Below, in pieces: positions 22,957-36,200 of a stretch of 64,000 bases of DNA. The first letter of the stretch is position 1, and each line of letters opens with the position of its first letter. The notes below the pieces were generated by a model. The model did no database searches and was not told where the DNA came from. It was given only the letters and a program-made list of their open reading frames with translations. Position numbers and translations under genes: made by a program. Source of the stretch: Carya illinoinensis (Eukaryota > Streptophyta > Magnoliopsida > Fagales > Juglandaceae); the NCBI RefSeq assembly GCF_018687715.1, contig NC_056765.1, forward strand, positions 7,056,501 through 7,120,500. Direction: 5' to 3'.

Positions 22957-25900
22957 ATGAAGTCTAAGATCCTATCGTGGAATGTGCGGGGGCTGAATGA
23001 TTGTAATAAGTGTCTTTGCATAAGATCCTTATTGCGATCATGGAAGGTGGATGTGGCGTGTTTTCAAGAAACAAAGTTTAGGGTTGTGGATAGAAGAATC
23101 ATCCATAGTTTGTGGGGGTGTTCGTATGTGGGTTGGTCTTATTTGGCCTCGTTGGGGGCTTCCGATGGTGTCCTTTTAATGTGGGATAAAAGAGTTGTGA
23201 AGGTGGTTAAGTAATGCATTGGGGATTTTTCGATTCCTAGTCGTTTTAAAAATATAATTAATGGATAGGAGTGGGCATTTACAGGCACCTATGGTCCAAA
23301 TTTGGATAGATATAGGAGGCGACTTTGGGAGGAGTTGATGGGGCTAATTTATTTATGGGAGGTGCCGTGGTGCATGGGGGAGTTTCAATATTGTTAGACT
23401 CCCTAGTGAGCGTTCGGGGAGCCAACGCAGCTCGGCAGCCATGAAAGAGTTCTCGTAGTTTGCATTTGATTTGGATCGTATGGACCTCCCTCTTATGGGG
23501 GGCGAGTTCACGTAGTCAAATAGTCGGGGATGGTCAAGATTGGATAGGTTCTTTGTCTCTCCATTGTGGGGGGGTATACTTTTCAGAGTTTTCTCAAAAC
23601 CAGCTACCTCGAGTGTGCTCAGATCATTGTCCTATTGTATTGGATTGCGGAGGTATCCTTGGAAGATGCCAGTATTTCAAGTTTGAAAATATATGGTTAG
23701 TAGCGAATGATTTTGTAGAAAAGGTACATGCTTGGTGGTCTTCTTATTTGTTTTCAAGCATGCCCAGTTTCATTTTAGCATGTAAGCTTAAGGCTTTGAA
23801 ACAAGATCTTAAAAAGTGGAACATATAAGTGTTTGGTAGTATTGACAATTAGAAGAACACCCTTATGGAGGAATTACAAGGGTTAGAAGGAACATAATTG
23901 ACTGGAGATCTCTCGGAGAAGGCCTTAACAAGGAAAATGGGGGACGTGACTAATTTGGAGATGGTGTTATTGATGGAAGAGATTTTGTGGCGACAAAAAT
24001 CTAGGGCTCTTTGATTGAAAGAATGTGACAACTATTCAAAATTCTTTCATAAAGTGGCAAATTCTCATAGACGCAGCAACACTATTGAGTCACTTCATTC
24101 ATGTACTCAAGTGCTCTCATCCCTTGATGATCTAAAAAATCATATTGAGCATTATTATGAGAACCTCCTTTCGAAACCGACATGCTTGAGCCAAAGCTCG
24201 ATGGCTTGTTGTTCGATTCTATTGATTCACAAAGTGCGAGTGGTCTAGAAAGGCCTTTTGATAAAGACAAATTTTATAAGGTTATCCGTAGTATGGCGAA
24301 GGACAAAGCATTGAACCTGGATGAGTTCTCAATGGGTTTCTTTCAAGCTTGTTAGAATGTTGTTAAATGTGATATTATGTAGGTTTTTTTTATGGAATTC
24401 CCCTCTTTCCAAAAATTTGTGAATAGCCTCAATGTGACGTTCATCGCTCTTATACCAAAGAAACATGGGGCTAAGGTAGTTGAAGATTTCTGCCCCATAA
24501 GCCTTATGAGCACAATATACAAAATCATCTTAAAAATCCTTCCTAATCAACTTAGCCTGATGTTGGAACACATTATCTCTAAGCCTCAAAATGCTTTTAT
24601 TCGAGGGAGACATATTCTGGATTCGATGCTTATTGCCAATAAGTACTTGGATCATAGGATGCGGGAAGGAGTCCCAAGTATTCTTCACAAACTTGATATG
24701 GAGAAAGCTTATGATCATGTAAACTAAGATTTCCGTTTATACTTGCTAGAGAGGTGTGGTTTTGATAATAGGTAGATTTCTTGGATTCAATATTATGTCT
24801 CTATTGCTTGTTTCTCGGTGCTAGTTAATGGCACTTCTGCGGGTTTTTTTAATAGTTCAAGCAGCCTGAGGCAATGGGATTTTTTTTTATCTCCCATTCT
24901 GTTTGCCATTGTTATGAAGGCAGTTGCTCGGATTGTAAAGGTTGCTGTTGGATGAGGGTTTCTTTCTGATTTTTCAGTGGGTAATGGCACAAATGGCCCT
25001 ATTTCACTCTCACATCTCTTATTTGTAAATGATACTCTCTCATTTTATGATGTGGATCCTGACCAGATTCAATCTCTATGAGATCTTTTGCTATGTTTTG
25101 AAGCAGTGTTGAGGCTTAAGGTGAATTTTGGTAAATCTGAGAAGTTCCGGTGGGTGCGGTGCCCAATATCAACAGCTTGGCACTGTTTTTGGATTGTAAG
25201 GTGTCCTTCATTGCCTATGAAATATTTGGAACTCCCTTTGGGGGTGACCTTTAAGGCTCGAGCTACATGGGATGGGGTGATGGAAAAAGGAGATAAAGTT
25301 TGCGAGGTGAAAATGGATGTTTTTATCGAAAAGGGGAGACTTCCTTTAATTAAGAGCTCTTTAACTAATTTCCCCACATATTTCCTATCGCTCTTTCATT
25401 TTTTTGCAGGGGTGGAGACTAGAATTGAGATATTATTCCGGGCCTTTCTATGTGGGGTTGTTGGGGGGGGGGAAACAAAATTCCGATTGTGGGGGGGGGG
25501 GGGGGGAACAAAATTCCACCTGGTTAATTTGAACAAAGTTTGTTCTCCAATTCTGAATGGCAGCTTGAGAGTATGCGATTTAAGGACTTTCAATAAAGTT
25601 TTGTTGGAAAAATAGTTATGGAGGTACCATCTAAAGGGGAACACACTTTGGAAGGAGATTATTATTTCTAGACATGGGAGTGCGTGGGGAGGATGATGCT
25701 CCAATGTAGTGAGGGGGTATGGCTTGGGCTTATGAAAATTTATTAGGCGGAAATGATGGTGTTTTGAAAGTCATATACGGTTTGTGGTGGGAGAGAGGTC
25801 TAAAATCAAGTTTTGGCATGATGTTTGATGTGAAGAGTGTGCTTTGCACAAGGCTTTTCCAGCACTCTATCGTATTGCAGCTAACAGTAAGGCCTCCATG

Positions 25901-26620
25901 GCAGAGATGCGGGTATTCTCTCATGGTTCTTACCATTGGAATGGTCTTTTTACTAGGGATATTCATAATTGGGAATTTCACTCCATGTATGATTTTTTCA
26001 GTTTGCTCTATTCCATGGGAAATACCATGGCACATGAAAATTAAGTGCAATGGAGGGCCAATGACAGTAAAAAACATACAGTCAAGACATATTACAAGAT
26101 TTTTTCAGGCCAAAGCCATGCTTCATTCCCATGGAAGAGGATTTGGAGGTCATGAGTGCCTATTAAAATAGATTTCTTTGTTTGGACTGCGGGTCTTGAG
26201 AAGATCTTGATTATGGATAATTTGAAAAAGAGGGGACTCATTGAGAATGATTGATGCTATTTGTGTAAAAAACATGGAAAATCTGTAGATTACCTACTAT
26301 TACATTGTGAGTTTACAATGGGGTTATAGGATGAAATATTTGGAAAAATGGATATTACTTGGGTAATGCCTTCGAGAGTGGTAGATTTATTGGCTTGTTG
26401 GAAGGAGCTTCAAGATTGCCCTCAAGTAGCAATAGTATGGAAGATGATCCCGTTATGTATCATGTGGTGTACATGGTCGGAAAGGAATGTGAAGTGTTTT
26501 GAAGATAGGGAGCGCATAATGGTGTAGCTGCAGAATTTTTTTATGCACACTTTAATGCTTTGTTTTTCAGTTATTGTACTTGATGAAAATAATGTCCATG
26601 ACTTTCTTTCCTTAATCTAG
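22957..26620 (+). pseudogene. LINE ORF2 (endonuclease-reverse transcriptase) remnant
   Basis: The endonuclease start is clear: [11 protein letters not shown] and then CFQETKF with the catalytic Glu (22957-23211). Reverse transcriptase pieces at 24392-24727 include IALIPKKHGAK, CPISLMSTIYKIILKIL, ISKPQNAFIRGRHILDS and LDMEKAYDHVN, which carries the first catalytic Asp; a stop follows. A zf-RVT-like region (WTAGLEKILIMDNL, then CYLCKKHG) lies at about 26,180-26,290. Numerous stops and frameshifts, including poly-G expansions at 25463-25472 and 25491-25506, make it a pseudogene. Confidence 0.85.
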
Positions 26621-26712
26621 AATGCATTTAGGTGGTATTTTGTATATTTCTTGTGTACGTACTATGTCTATTTCATTCGTATGAATAAAATTTAATTCTT
26701 ACTTATCAAAAA

Positions 26713-27552
26713 TTTTTTTTACATAAAATTATTTCATCTCATCGATCTCAGTGTCGCAACTACATGTAAAACAAAAATTTTAACTTATGCTTTGTTGAGA
26801 AACTGAGATCGGTTCATAGACATTAAAAACAAATAACATAAATAATTTTAGCAGTTCAAATGAGTAGTAAAATGGCCTAGAAAAAAAATTACTGTAAAAT
26901 ATAAAAACTAAGAAGAGTCATAATTGGAGAGAGAAAATATAATTAAAGAATAAAGAAAAAAGAAAAAAAACAATTGACAAAAATTAATGTATATAAACAT
27001 CTTGCGTGCACACAACATTATTCTATTAACTTTACTCCATCTTCCTCCAATCTTATCCCGGCGACTCTTTCAGGTAAAGAATCCGGGCAATTTCTTGTGT
27101 TCGCTTAACGTGCTGCTATGATTATTCTAATCATTCTTCCTTAGTCTTCTTTCAGTTTCTTTCGTGTTTATGCTCTTTGTTTGACTTCCTGCCTCCTTAA
27201 AGACTCCGAAGTTACAAGGAGAAAGAGAACCGAAAGCAAGAAGAAGAAGAAGACCCTTCCGGCTGCTCCGTCCCCTACTGTACCGTGTTGCGATATTCAC
27301 GCCGGCTTGAGTCAAATTCAAGCGGCTTCCACCCTTCTATTAGTTGGGCTGTTTTCTTGAGGTACTGATTCTTCTGAACGTCTGCTCTGCCCCTACCCTG
27401 CGCCCTTATTTGTATTTTTCCTTTTTGTTATTCTTGGATTAATTTTTTGGATTGACATTGAATCCCCAGAATATTGTGTTAAAATGGGATTCTTATGGTT
27501 CTCTTTGGGTTTGGCGCAGTTTCCTTTAAGATAGCCGTTCCAACAAAGCAAT
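26713..27552. other. Intergenic, then 5' UTR/promoter of the TLC-domain gene
   Basis: AT-rich DNA to about 27,000, then a GC-richer stretch with pyrimidine runs and GAAGAAGAAGAAG (27,238-27,251), typical of a plant 5' UTR. No TATA box was assigned with confidence. Confidence 0.4.
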
Positions 27553-30500
27553 ATGATCGAATTTCCCCTTCCTCATAATCTTCTCTCCGACATTGGCTAC
27601 GTCAGTCCGATCAAAGTATATCACTGGCTGGCGTCCGTCTTTTCTGGCATACTAGTCTGCATAATTGTAAGCGTGCTTGTAAACGTTAGCGCTACAAAGT
27701 TACATCTTGATGCATACAGTATACGAGAATACATGCAGTTGAGCTTCTTGGTGCCTTCTTTCTTTTTGTTTTGGTGAAATTTCTTTCCAGATAAGTCATG
27801 GGAAATTCAAATTCTTGGAGCTTCTTGGTGCCTTATTATTTGTCTTGTTTACTAAAAGAAGAAAGAATGCAGCGTAGGGCATTCTATAACATCACACCAG
27901 GAATTATTTTTGTACAAAACTAATATACATAATCAAGAACTGATTTCAGTTGTAGACGAAGTAATTTCTGGCTCCTGCCCCACCAAAGAATAAGTGACCG
28001 AAGTTTGCTTGCAACCTGTGGATCCAGGTTTAGAAATGAGTTTTTGAGATGAATTTCTTTTTGCAGTTGTTAGTTTAGGAATAATATGACTTCAACTTAT
28101 ATTTCTTGGTACCTTCAAAGTTTGAAATATTCAGGTCAAGTATCTTATCACTTTATACATTTCTTGTTCTTATGTTATATTATTAATGAATTTTTACTTT
28201 TTTTTTTTTTTTAAAAAAATTGGTTCCTTTATCTTGTTGAAGGTTTACAGATTAACAGGTCGTATTAGCCTCCTATGCTTCAAGGGATATGGCAAACTTA
28301 GCACTGCACAAAAAGTTGAATGGAACAACCGGTGAGAAACTCTTCTGCATGCTAATTCCTGTTTCTGCATTCAAAATTTTTGTCCATAATAGATTTTTGG
28401 TTTCGTCATGGGCATAAAGGTTACAGTTTCTGTCATGCAGGGGATTCTCGACATTCCATGCTCTTCTAGTGGCATTTGTTTCTCTTTACCTCTTATTATT
28501 ATCAGATACTTTTGATGAGAACTCCGATGGTGACTTACTAGTTAGGAGAACATCTGCTTTATCAGATACGTTATTGGGGGTAAGTTGACTCTGAAAGAAG
28601 CATTATTTGGCTTTCTTGGCATGATTTCTCACCCTCTAAGTAATCAATTCAACTTATTTGTGCTGTATAAATAAACATGACCCTCTAAACCGACATAATT
28701 TTACCGATACGTCTAGCTAATTCCAATTGGATGGGATGTCAAACACTTTGTATTTTAGCTTCACTTTTCTATTTTTAGTACATTTTTAACATAAGAGAAT
28801 TCGAAATATCATAGCAAAAGAATTTTAGAAAAAAAAAAGGGTAAGACTCTACTTCTCTCTTTCGTTCTCTCGCTGGCCCCCCAAAAAAAAACAAGTGATG
28901 AGTTTTCTTGATCTAAATCATCAAAATAGAATTTGTGGTTTCATAGTTTATCTTCAAGAAAAGTGCATGAAACTGGGGGCCCATGTTCAAAGGTCGTCTA
29001 CATGCTAAGCCAAAAACATGAAACAGTCACTCAAAAAAGGGCTAAAAGAGTTGCAGTAGACAATGATATTCTCCGACTGTTGAAAACCAATTATATGGAA
29101 GAGAGCACATTTTCAAGAAATGCATAAAAGATTTTGCGTCTTTTAGGTGTCCATAACTAGGATAGATTTTGCAGTTCTTTAGCTAGAAAAAAAAGGGGAG
29201 GAAGAACAGGAGGATGAATAATAACTCAGAGAGATATGAAAGAGGCCGTGCTTCATAATCTTTGACAAAATGGAAGATTTGAAACTTCAGGGAAGGCCAT
29301 TTTAGATTTTGCGTGTTTTAGCTGCTTCTAAATTGTTGTTTAGTAAGGTGAATTGATGGTGGAATGCCATTTTAAAGTTTAGTTCTTAGGCCTAAGGTGG
29401 AAGAGACTGTTCTTTGCTCTAGATCTTACTAATTGGGGAGTGCATATTTGCGGAGCTTGAGACTTAAATTAAAAATACCTAGTGGCTGTAGTGGTATTTG
29501 TTGAGGATTTCAGATGTAACCAGTTGGTGAAGGAATAATGACTATTTTTTTTGTTTGTTTGTTTGGATATGTGGACCCTTACCCTTGGACCCACCCATGG
29601 GCAGTAAACCTCCAATACATGACCTCACACCAACATAATTGAATATTTATATCCTATTAATGTCTATCATTATGGTGGATTTGATTAATTGGATTCACCT
29701 GTAAATGTTATTGTTATTCTATCTTGTTTTAGATGCGATTTTACTTTTACATTATTTTCTATATAAATTAGGAGTTCCCTCTTGGTTTGGGTATAACCTT
29801 TCTCTCCCATGCATATTTATTAGCACACGACATATGGGCACAGGCATGAGAGGATCCTAGCTAAGTTGACATTGTTGTTGGGCAGTGTGATACTGCATCC
29901 TAGTTGTAATATTCTTTTGCATTTTCTTTGAATGCAGTTCACTCATTCTTGTCCGTTTTGTTTTGCATTTATACAGTTCTCCATTGGTTATTTTGTATCA
30001 GACTTGGCAATGATTCTATGGCTCTTTCCAGCTCTAGGTGGTCTGGAGTATGTAAGTGCAGAAAACACTTGCTTGATATTTTAAAATTAATAGTGTCATA
30101 TTGTACAGGTTTATCGTTTTCCAGAATGAGTAATGCTAGGTACAAGCCTCAAATAGACAAGTCTCGTACAAGCCATTTGTAAAAAAGTGGGTCCCACTAA
30201 TAAAGGATAGTTTTTCTTACACTTTTTAAAGGTGGGGTCCACTTTTTTACAAGGGCTTGCATGGGGATTCTCTATTTGGAGCTTATACAAATCATTTCTC
30301 TTCCAGAATGGGCTTTTCAACTTTGACTAAGATTACTTGACATCCAAGTTTTATTTGACCATTCGAGATTGAAAAAGTGAAAAGTGTGATTTATGTATCA
30401 ACGGGATCTAGTTATGGTTAATTCAATAAGTTGGTAGATTGGGTACTCTTTTTCAGGTCAAGTTGAATTATATAATCTTGGACTTCTAATTTCAAATATT

Positions 30501-32153
30501 CATGTTTACTAGTTCACCAATGCATTGATTTCATTTATTTCTAACAGGTTCTACACCATGGGCTATCCATGTTTTCAATCTTTTTCTCCCTCATAAGTGG
30601 TCAAGTGCAATTTTACATACTAATGGTACTCTTTTCCGAGAGCACAACTCCTTTCGTAAATCTAAGATGGTAAAGTTAGCAATTGGAATCTCCTTAATTT
30701 TCAGGATGTCTGTTTTTTAACTGTGGCTTATCTCTGCTAATACATACTTTCAGGTACTTGGATGTTGCTGGTCAGAAGAACTCCAGTCTTTACATCTTTA
30801 ATGGTGTTGCGTTGTTCCTTGGGTGGTTGGTATGGTCTTGGATAGTCATGATCTTGGTTATTTTCAGTTGTTAACCAAAGTTTTGTGTATACTAGGTTTA
30901 TGATGGGCCTATTGGCATTTGTGTAATGCGGGCAAAACTGCATACTTGAAGGGAGTTCTTTGTCAAATAATTTGGAAAAATTAAAAAGAAAAGGACATGC
31001 AAAATATAAACTTTATGGAAAACTCATTTTTCATTCTTAGTTTCATTGACATGAATTAGTACAGAAGCTTTTATCTGTTTGTAAGGCTCGTGGGAGGCTA
31101 CATGATAATGAAGATGGTTGATCTTGTTGGACATGATCCAATTTCACGTGTACTTCAGCTATTATCTTTTCTTCTTTGAATAAGCTTATTAAAAAGTACT
31201 CCCCTTATGACAAATGTCTTAAGGATTTGGGGGTGGTTTCTCACGGTGCCACCATAGAACATACTATGTAATCCAGATAGAACATTATAAACTACTTAAG
31301 TGCAAGAGCAATGATCTTTTATACCTTCGGTATATTTAGTGCTTGAATATGCCCAAGCGTGCACAGGTCAAGACAACTGTATGTTGAGAAAGAGAGAGAA
31401 GGGTGAAGGGGAAAATTAGATTTTATAATTTACAATGGTAATTTGAAAATTAGTAATTCTTCTAATGTTCGTTGTAATTTTTTCTTCCTTCAGGTTGCAA
31501 GGATTCTTTTGTTCATCTACTTTTTTGTGCACATGTTCATCCATTTTGATCAGGTTAGTGGACGCTTTATGGTTTTCCCCTTAATTACAAAACCTTTCAT
31601 ATACAATCTTTATTTTATATTTTTTTATTTGTGAACTAGAGGTCTTCGTAGCTTGCTTGCAGATATCTCATCACACGAATTTCACAGCTCAATTAGAGTA
31701 GCTCAACTTTTGCAGTTTTTGTCTCCCTTTCCTTCCCCTTTTCAGAAATTGTACAGATCTAGCTGCTCGGTGCATTTATTCTTTTCAATGTGTTGAAAAC
31801 TATACTGCAGAGTTTGGACTTTCTTTGGTATGAATCAAAATACACCTAAACAGCCTGAACTAGGGTTTCTCCCTATTTCTTGATCATAGCAAATCCATGG
31901 CACGGCCAACCTTAAATAATAAGAAGTCTGTTTCTGATATCTGACTTCAAACTCAGCTTGACCTGTTAACTATAAATAGTGTTTCTGTTGAATTGTTCTT
32001 TTCTTTTTGTTTCAGGTCAAGAAAGTTTTTCCTCTGGGCTTCTACAGCTTGCTTGTGGTGCCTCCTGTGTTGGCAGTGATGAACGTGTATTGGTTTTGGA
32101 AGATTGCCAAGGGTTTCATTAAAACTATTACCAAAGCAAGACACCGTGAATAA
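27553..32153 (+). CDS. TLC-domain membrane protein (At5g14285/TMEM56-like)
   Basis: Eight coding exons give 270 residues: 27553-27666, 28243-28331, 28441-28579, 29977-30051, 30548-30669, 30754-30829, 31494-31553 and 32016-32153. All introns are GT-AG and all phases agree. The protein is very hydrophobic with about six predicted membrane spans. TLC-domain landmarks include AQKVEWNNRGFSTFHALLVA, then FSIGYFVSDLAMILWLFP, HHGLSMFSIFFSL, and YLDVAGQKNSSLYIFNGVAL followed by ILLFIYFFVHMFIHFDQVKK. It ends with a basic ER-type tail (ITKARHRE). The family contains ceramide synthases and uncharacterised relatives; the ceramide-synthase homeobox is absent, so lipid handling in the endomembranes is inferred and the substrate is unknown. 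Intron 4 carries a MITE. Confidence 0.93.
30119..30310. mobile_element. Mutator-like MITE, 172 bp, with 10-bp target duplication
   Basis: TTCCAGAATG flanks the element at 30119-30128 and 30301-30310. The element (30129-30300) has imperfect inverted ends of about 29 bp: AGTAATGCTAGGTACAAGCC at the left, against the complement of the right end, AGAAATGATTTGTATAAGCT. Both run into a shared CAAATAGA. A second inner inverted pair contains GTAAAAAAGTGG. A 9-10-bp duplication with long inverted ends is typical of Mutator-like elements. It lies in intron 4 of the TLC gene. Confidence 0.82.
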
Positions 32154-33150
32154 AGCATGCTGTTTGCCTTGATTTGCCTGCATAGAATGGCACATTCAGT
32201 GCTTGTATTTATATTTGTTTTCTCTCTCTTTTTCGTTGTTCTGGTTTATGTGAATAGTACATGCCTTTCTGATCTAAACCAACAGCTGCATTAAGAAAGG
32301 GTTGAAACCCTTTTTCATCCAAGTTTTCTATCCCAATAATTAACACGATTGGAGGGAGGGCCCAAATAAATGAAATTTGGGCTAAGCATAAGTGTTTTGA
32401 ATGCCGTTCGTTCCGTATGAGCCGGAATGGTTGGAATTTATTGTGTTGGAATAGTATCCGGCACGAGAGAGGTAAGCGTTTCGTACCGGATTACTGGGTG
32501 CATTTTGGTCAATTTTAATTATTTTTCAAAATTTTTATTTTTTTTAAAGAAGTCGTTTCAATAATCAATTTCATTTAAGAAAATACAAAACTTTGCCAAT
32601 AAATAAATAAATTTTATTTAATTCCATCAAATTTGATTGTCAAAAACTCTAAAATAGACTGTTGCACTAATGAATAGAGATCACATAGAGTTCTTGATAT
32701 AAAATAAGAGAGATATACATATAAAGTGAGTTTCATAATATTTATTAGATTTCATTTTATGTGTATCACTTTTTCACTCTTGGCCTTTTTCTAATATTGA
32801 GTTATGTTACATAATATTCTTGATATGATATTGCTTTAATTTCTAAATTACATGATTGTCCAATGAGATTGAAATCTAATATTAGAAGTAGCAATAATGT
32901 TTGATACAGTTTTAAGATATATAAATCTCGCATATTTATTAAAAAATAACAATAAATATGGACCCATATTGAAAAAATTATCAATTTAATATTAGATCGC
33001 TATTACAATATTATTTAAAAATACTTTCTTAATCATTAAAAAAAAAAAAAAAAAACCACGGTGGCTTATATACTTGGACTGAAGGCATTATCCAACTTTA
33101 CTATTTCTCATATCGGATACCCGCGATTGATGTAATATGTCAAAAGAACG
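32154..33150. other. Intergenic, AT-rich
   Basis: Presumed 3' UTR of the TLC gene to about 32,300, then AT-rich sequence with an A18-type run near 33,037. No gene or clear repeat structure was seen. Confidence 0.45.
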
Positions 33151-33156
33151 GCCGAC

Positions 33157-33164
33157 GCACGTGC
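33157..33164. promoter_or_regulatory. G-box (GCACGTGC)
   Basis: A perfect palindromic CACGTG core lies about 70 bases upstream of the ATG at 33233, in a locally GC-rich promoter. G-boxes bind bHLH and bZIP factors. Function here is inferred from position only. Confidence 0.5.
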
Positions 33165-33232
33165 GCTAACCTCTCCGTCTTCTCAGTCTTCGGCTTCGAC
33201 TCCTCGAGTCCTTTCCCTTGTCGGAAAGAGAG

Positions 33233-36200
33233 ATGCTTGAAAACCATACCCCAACACTATCTGCAGCAGATACAGCCGTCAGGCGTAATGCTCCTTCCAA
33301 TCTAAGGTTTCTATTGTTATTATTGATAGCTTAGTACTTTTCCTTTTCTCTTTCTTGAGTTAATTTATTTTCGCTTTTTTCGTGTTTACAAGTAAAACTC
33401 TTCGATTGCAGGAATCGACCTCTCAACAGGCGCAAGTCGGCAGGTCATTTCTCTTCCTCTTTTGTATTCGCAGTCTATCGCTTCTTTTTGTATCGCATTG
33501 TAAGATGATAATCTTTTGGATGTTCATTTCATTGGCCGTAATGGGAACCATATATTATGCCAAAAAAAAAAAATAGAATACCCATGTTTAAGATTGTTAA
33601 TAGAAGTTGGCTATCACTACTAATTCCTACTCTCTGTTGTAATGCGATTAATACCATGCTTTGGTTTTCTAATCTGCATGCGTTTTCCAATTTTAGCTGT
33701 GTTCTGGACAGCGCAGGCAGGAGTACATAATTTATTATTTGAATTCTCATAACAAGGATGCCAATAGATTAAAAAAAACACCGAAAATAAGCCCTACTTT
33801 TCCTGAAATGGACCATGCTCTACTCTGTAGGAATATTAATTTGGATTTGCGTCCAGCAAGCCTGGTCACCAGGATTCATCTGAGTTATTTGCGTCCATTT
33901 GCTTGTGTCCCATTTTAATTCATGTACTTTTAATTTCTATGAAAAAGGAACTTGATGACATAGAAATTTTTTTGATAAGTAAACGATTGTATTATTAATA
34001 ATTGGAACTTGATGACATAGAATTGGTATCGTTCTTTCCATGCTTTCTTTATTGTCACATGAAAATCGAATCAATTGATTTGAATTTATGAAGGATTAAG
34101 AGAATGAATAAAGCATCCTGAATCAAGCCAACGAAAACAAAGGTGACACCAATTTTTTACAAGCAATATGAACCTCCATCAAAGTTAAATTAGTTAATGG
34201 CACTGAAAATTACTTGCATGATTTTGCAAACTGCACCACTTCAAGTTTTAAATAAGCAATATATCATGTGTTCAGCTTTTATCACCCGAAATTCTGTTGA
34301 AATGAGACTTCATGAGACGTCTAAACATGCCCTTATCAATCTATTTTTTTTATAAGTAAAAGTAAAGTTTTATTGATATAAAGGCATAGCCCAAGTACAA
34401 CGGTAGTTTTCAATGAACATGCCTAATTACACCTAAGTACTAATGAGAGATACAAGCAAATCATGAAAATTGTCCGTATTACAAATAATGGCTGAAGCCC
34501 AAGAGAGTAAAGTATTATAAAAAAATCGCTTCAACTTATCCAAAGAACGCTCCATGTCTTCAAAGCACTTCTCGTTTCTCTCCATACACAAACACCACAT
34601 AATGTAAGGAGGGATCATTCTACACACAGCAGTGATGTGGGCATTTCCCCTAATTCCTGTCCAGCACCTCAGAATATCCCTAACTCTTCCAGGCATAACC
34701 CATGCCACCCCGGTCCGATTAAGGATCTCATTCCATAAACACCGGGCCGCCTCACAATGTTACAAAAGATGATCCGCTAATTGCCTGTTTTTCTTGCACC
34801 TATAGCACCAATCAAAAATGATGAGACCACGTTTTCTCAAATTATCCGAGGTGAGAATCCACCCATGAGATGCGGTCCATATAAAGAAAACAATGGTCAT
34901 TAGAAAATCCCAAGATAGCCTTATGGAAGGAGCGCACAAGGAATTTTTTGTTTCTACTCGGGTTCCAAATCATCCCATCCTCCATTTCATTGTCAATTGA
35001 CATAGCATACGAGTCAAAGAAATCGGCAAACATATCCAACTCCCAATCTTGAGCCTCTCTCTAAAAACTTGAATTCCAATGGACAGCACTATTGTCAATC
35101 TTTTTTAAAGCTTTTTTCTTGTTTTTATTAGTTAACTTAGCCTGTTTAACAATTTTGTTAGTGAAATTTTGGTTGAGGAAACTGAATTTAGATGCAGGAA
35201 TTTGGTAAAATGACAATTTTGTCGTGGACATGGTTGATCTGAAATTTTATGGTTTGTGTTTGTTTGACTTCTCTTTACTTCACCAAGTGATCAGATAGCT
35301 CATACATGAAATAATGAAGTTATTAAAGTTTGCAGATTGATTTGATCAAATAAATTTTTTTTATGGAAATGATGTAGAGAAGAATCAAGTTGGTGCTTTA
35401 AGAAACTTTCCCATCATCGATAATGGGGTTTCAGGGAGCAGCAATCTTCTGAATGAAAATCATCGATCAGGGTTAATAGCTTTAGAGGGATGCTGTTGCA
35501 GTGAAGCTTCTCAGCTCTTGGATGATCGTATGTTTCTTGCAGCAGTCTCTTAAAAATGATTATTTTATGTTTCTAGATTATTTGTTTGTGATCTCTTGTG
35601 TCCTTCGTACATCACCTTTATGACAGTACAGTCCTGGTAGAATACCCAAGTTCAACTATCTATGCAGAAGTGCTGGCCTATTCATCTAAGTTAAATAAAT
35701 GAAAAACCTACTTAAAATATGACAAAATGTCTGTATATATAGCAAGTGTGGCTTATATATGAGCTTGTTCCAAGCCTCATTCATGAACCAGCTCAGGAGC
35801 TTGTGTTGCTTGCTTAAATAAGCTGAGCTTTGCCTTGCTCAAGCTTTGCAGGTTTATTCGAGCATTAAAATCAGTTGCTAGGTTTTTCGTTTGAGAAATA
35901 CAAACATCAAGCGCTTTTATCAAGGCAAGTTTCAGGTTGTTCTTGAACAACTTGCTCATTTGTTGTGCTAGTGGATATAAATGTACCAATGTACGCAACA
36001 CAGTGTCTTGGGTGTGGGATGACTTGGTAGGAGTCCTTGCCTTGCTTAATGAAATTGATTCACTCTTCCTTATCATGAATCAGTTGTGTATTATTTGCTT
36101 CTTTGACAGATATGTAGTTACATTCTAGTAAAGTCCCTTGGCTGCTTCCTTTGTACTCTTAATAAAATGGACTTAGTAAAAATATTAAGGAAATCCCTTG

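Larger units (their letters stand above)
21238..26712 (+). mobile_element. Degenerate LINE (L1-type), nearly full length
   Basis: This plus-strand non-LTR retrotransposon shows remnants of ORF1 (from ATG 21238) and ORF2 (from ATG 22957) in the expected order. It ends with AATAAAATTTAATTCTTACTTATCAAAAA at about 26,684-26,712 (written here as a location; key part TTCTTACTTATC plus A5). Many in-frame stops and frameshifts show it is dead. No target duplication was identified. The 3' motif ACTTATCAAAAA is the reference used to recognise the shorter LINE tails elsewhere in the window. Confidence 0.88.

Noticed and set aside
24530..26077. Minus-strand open frames across the decayed LINE
   Set aside because: They are antisense shadows of LINE ORF2, whose plus-strand motifs are clear.
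28933..30182. Small open frames inside introns 3 and 4 of the TLC gene
   Set aside because: They overlap intron sequence or exon 4 in the wrong frame; the true exon 29977-30051 reads FSIGYFVSDLAMILWLFP.
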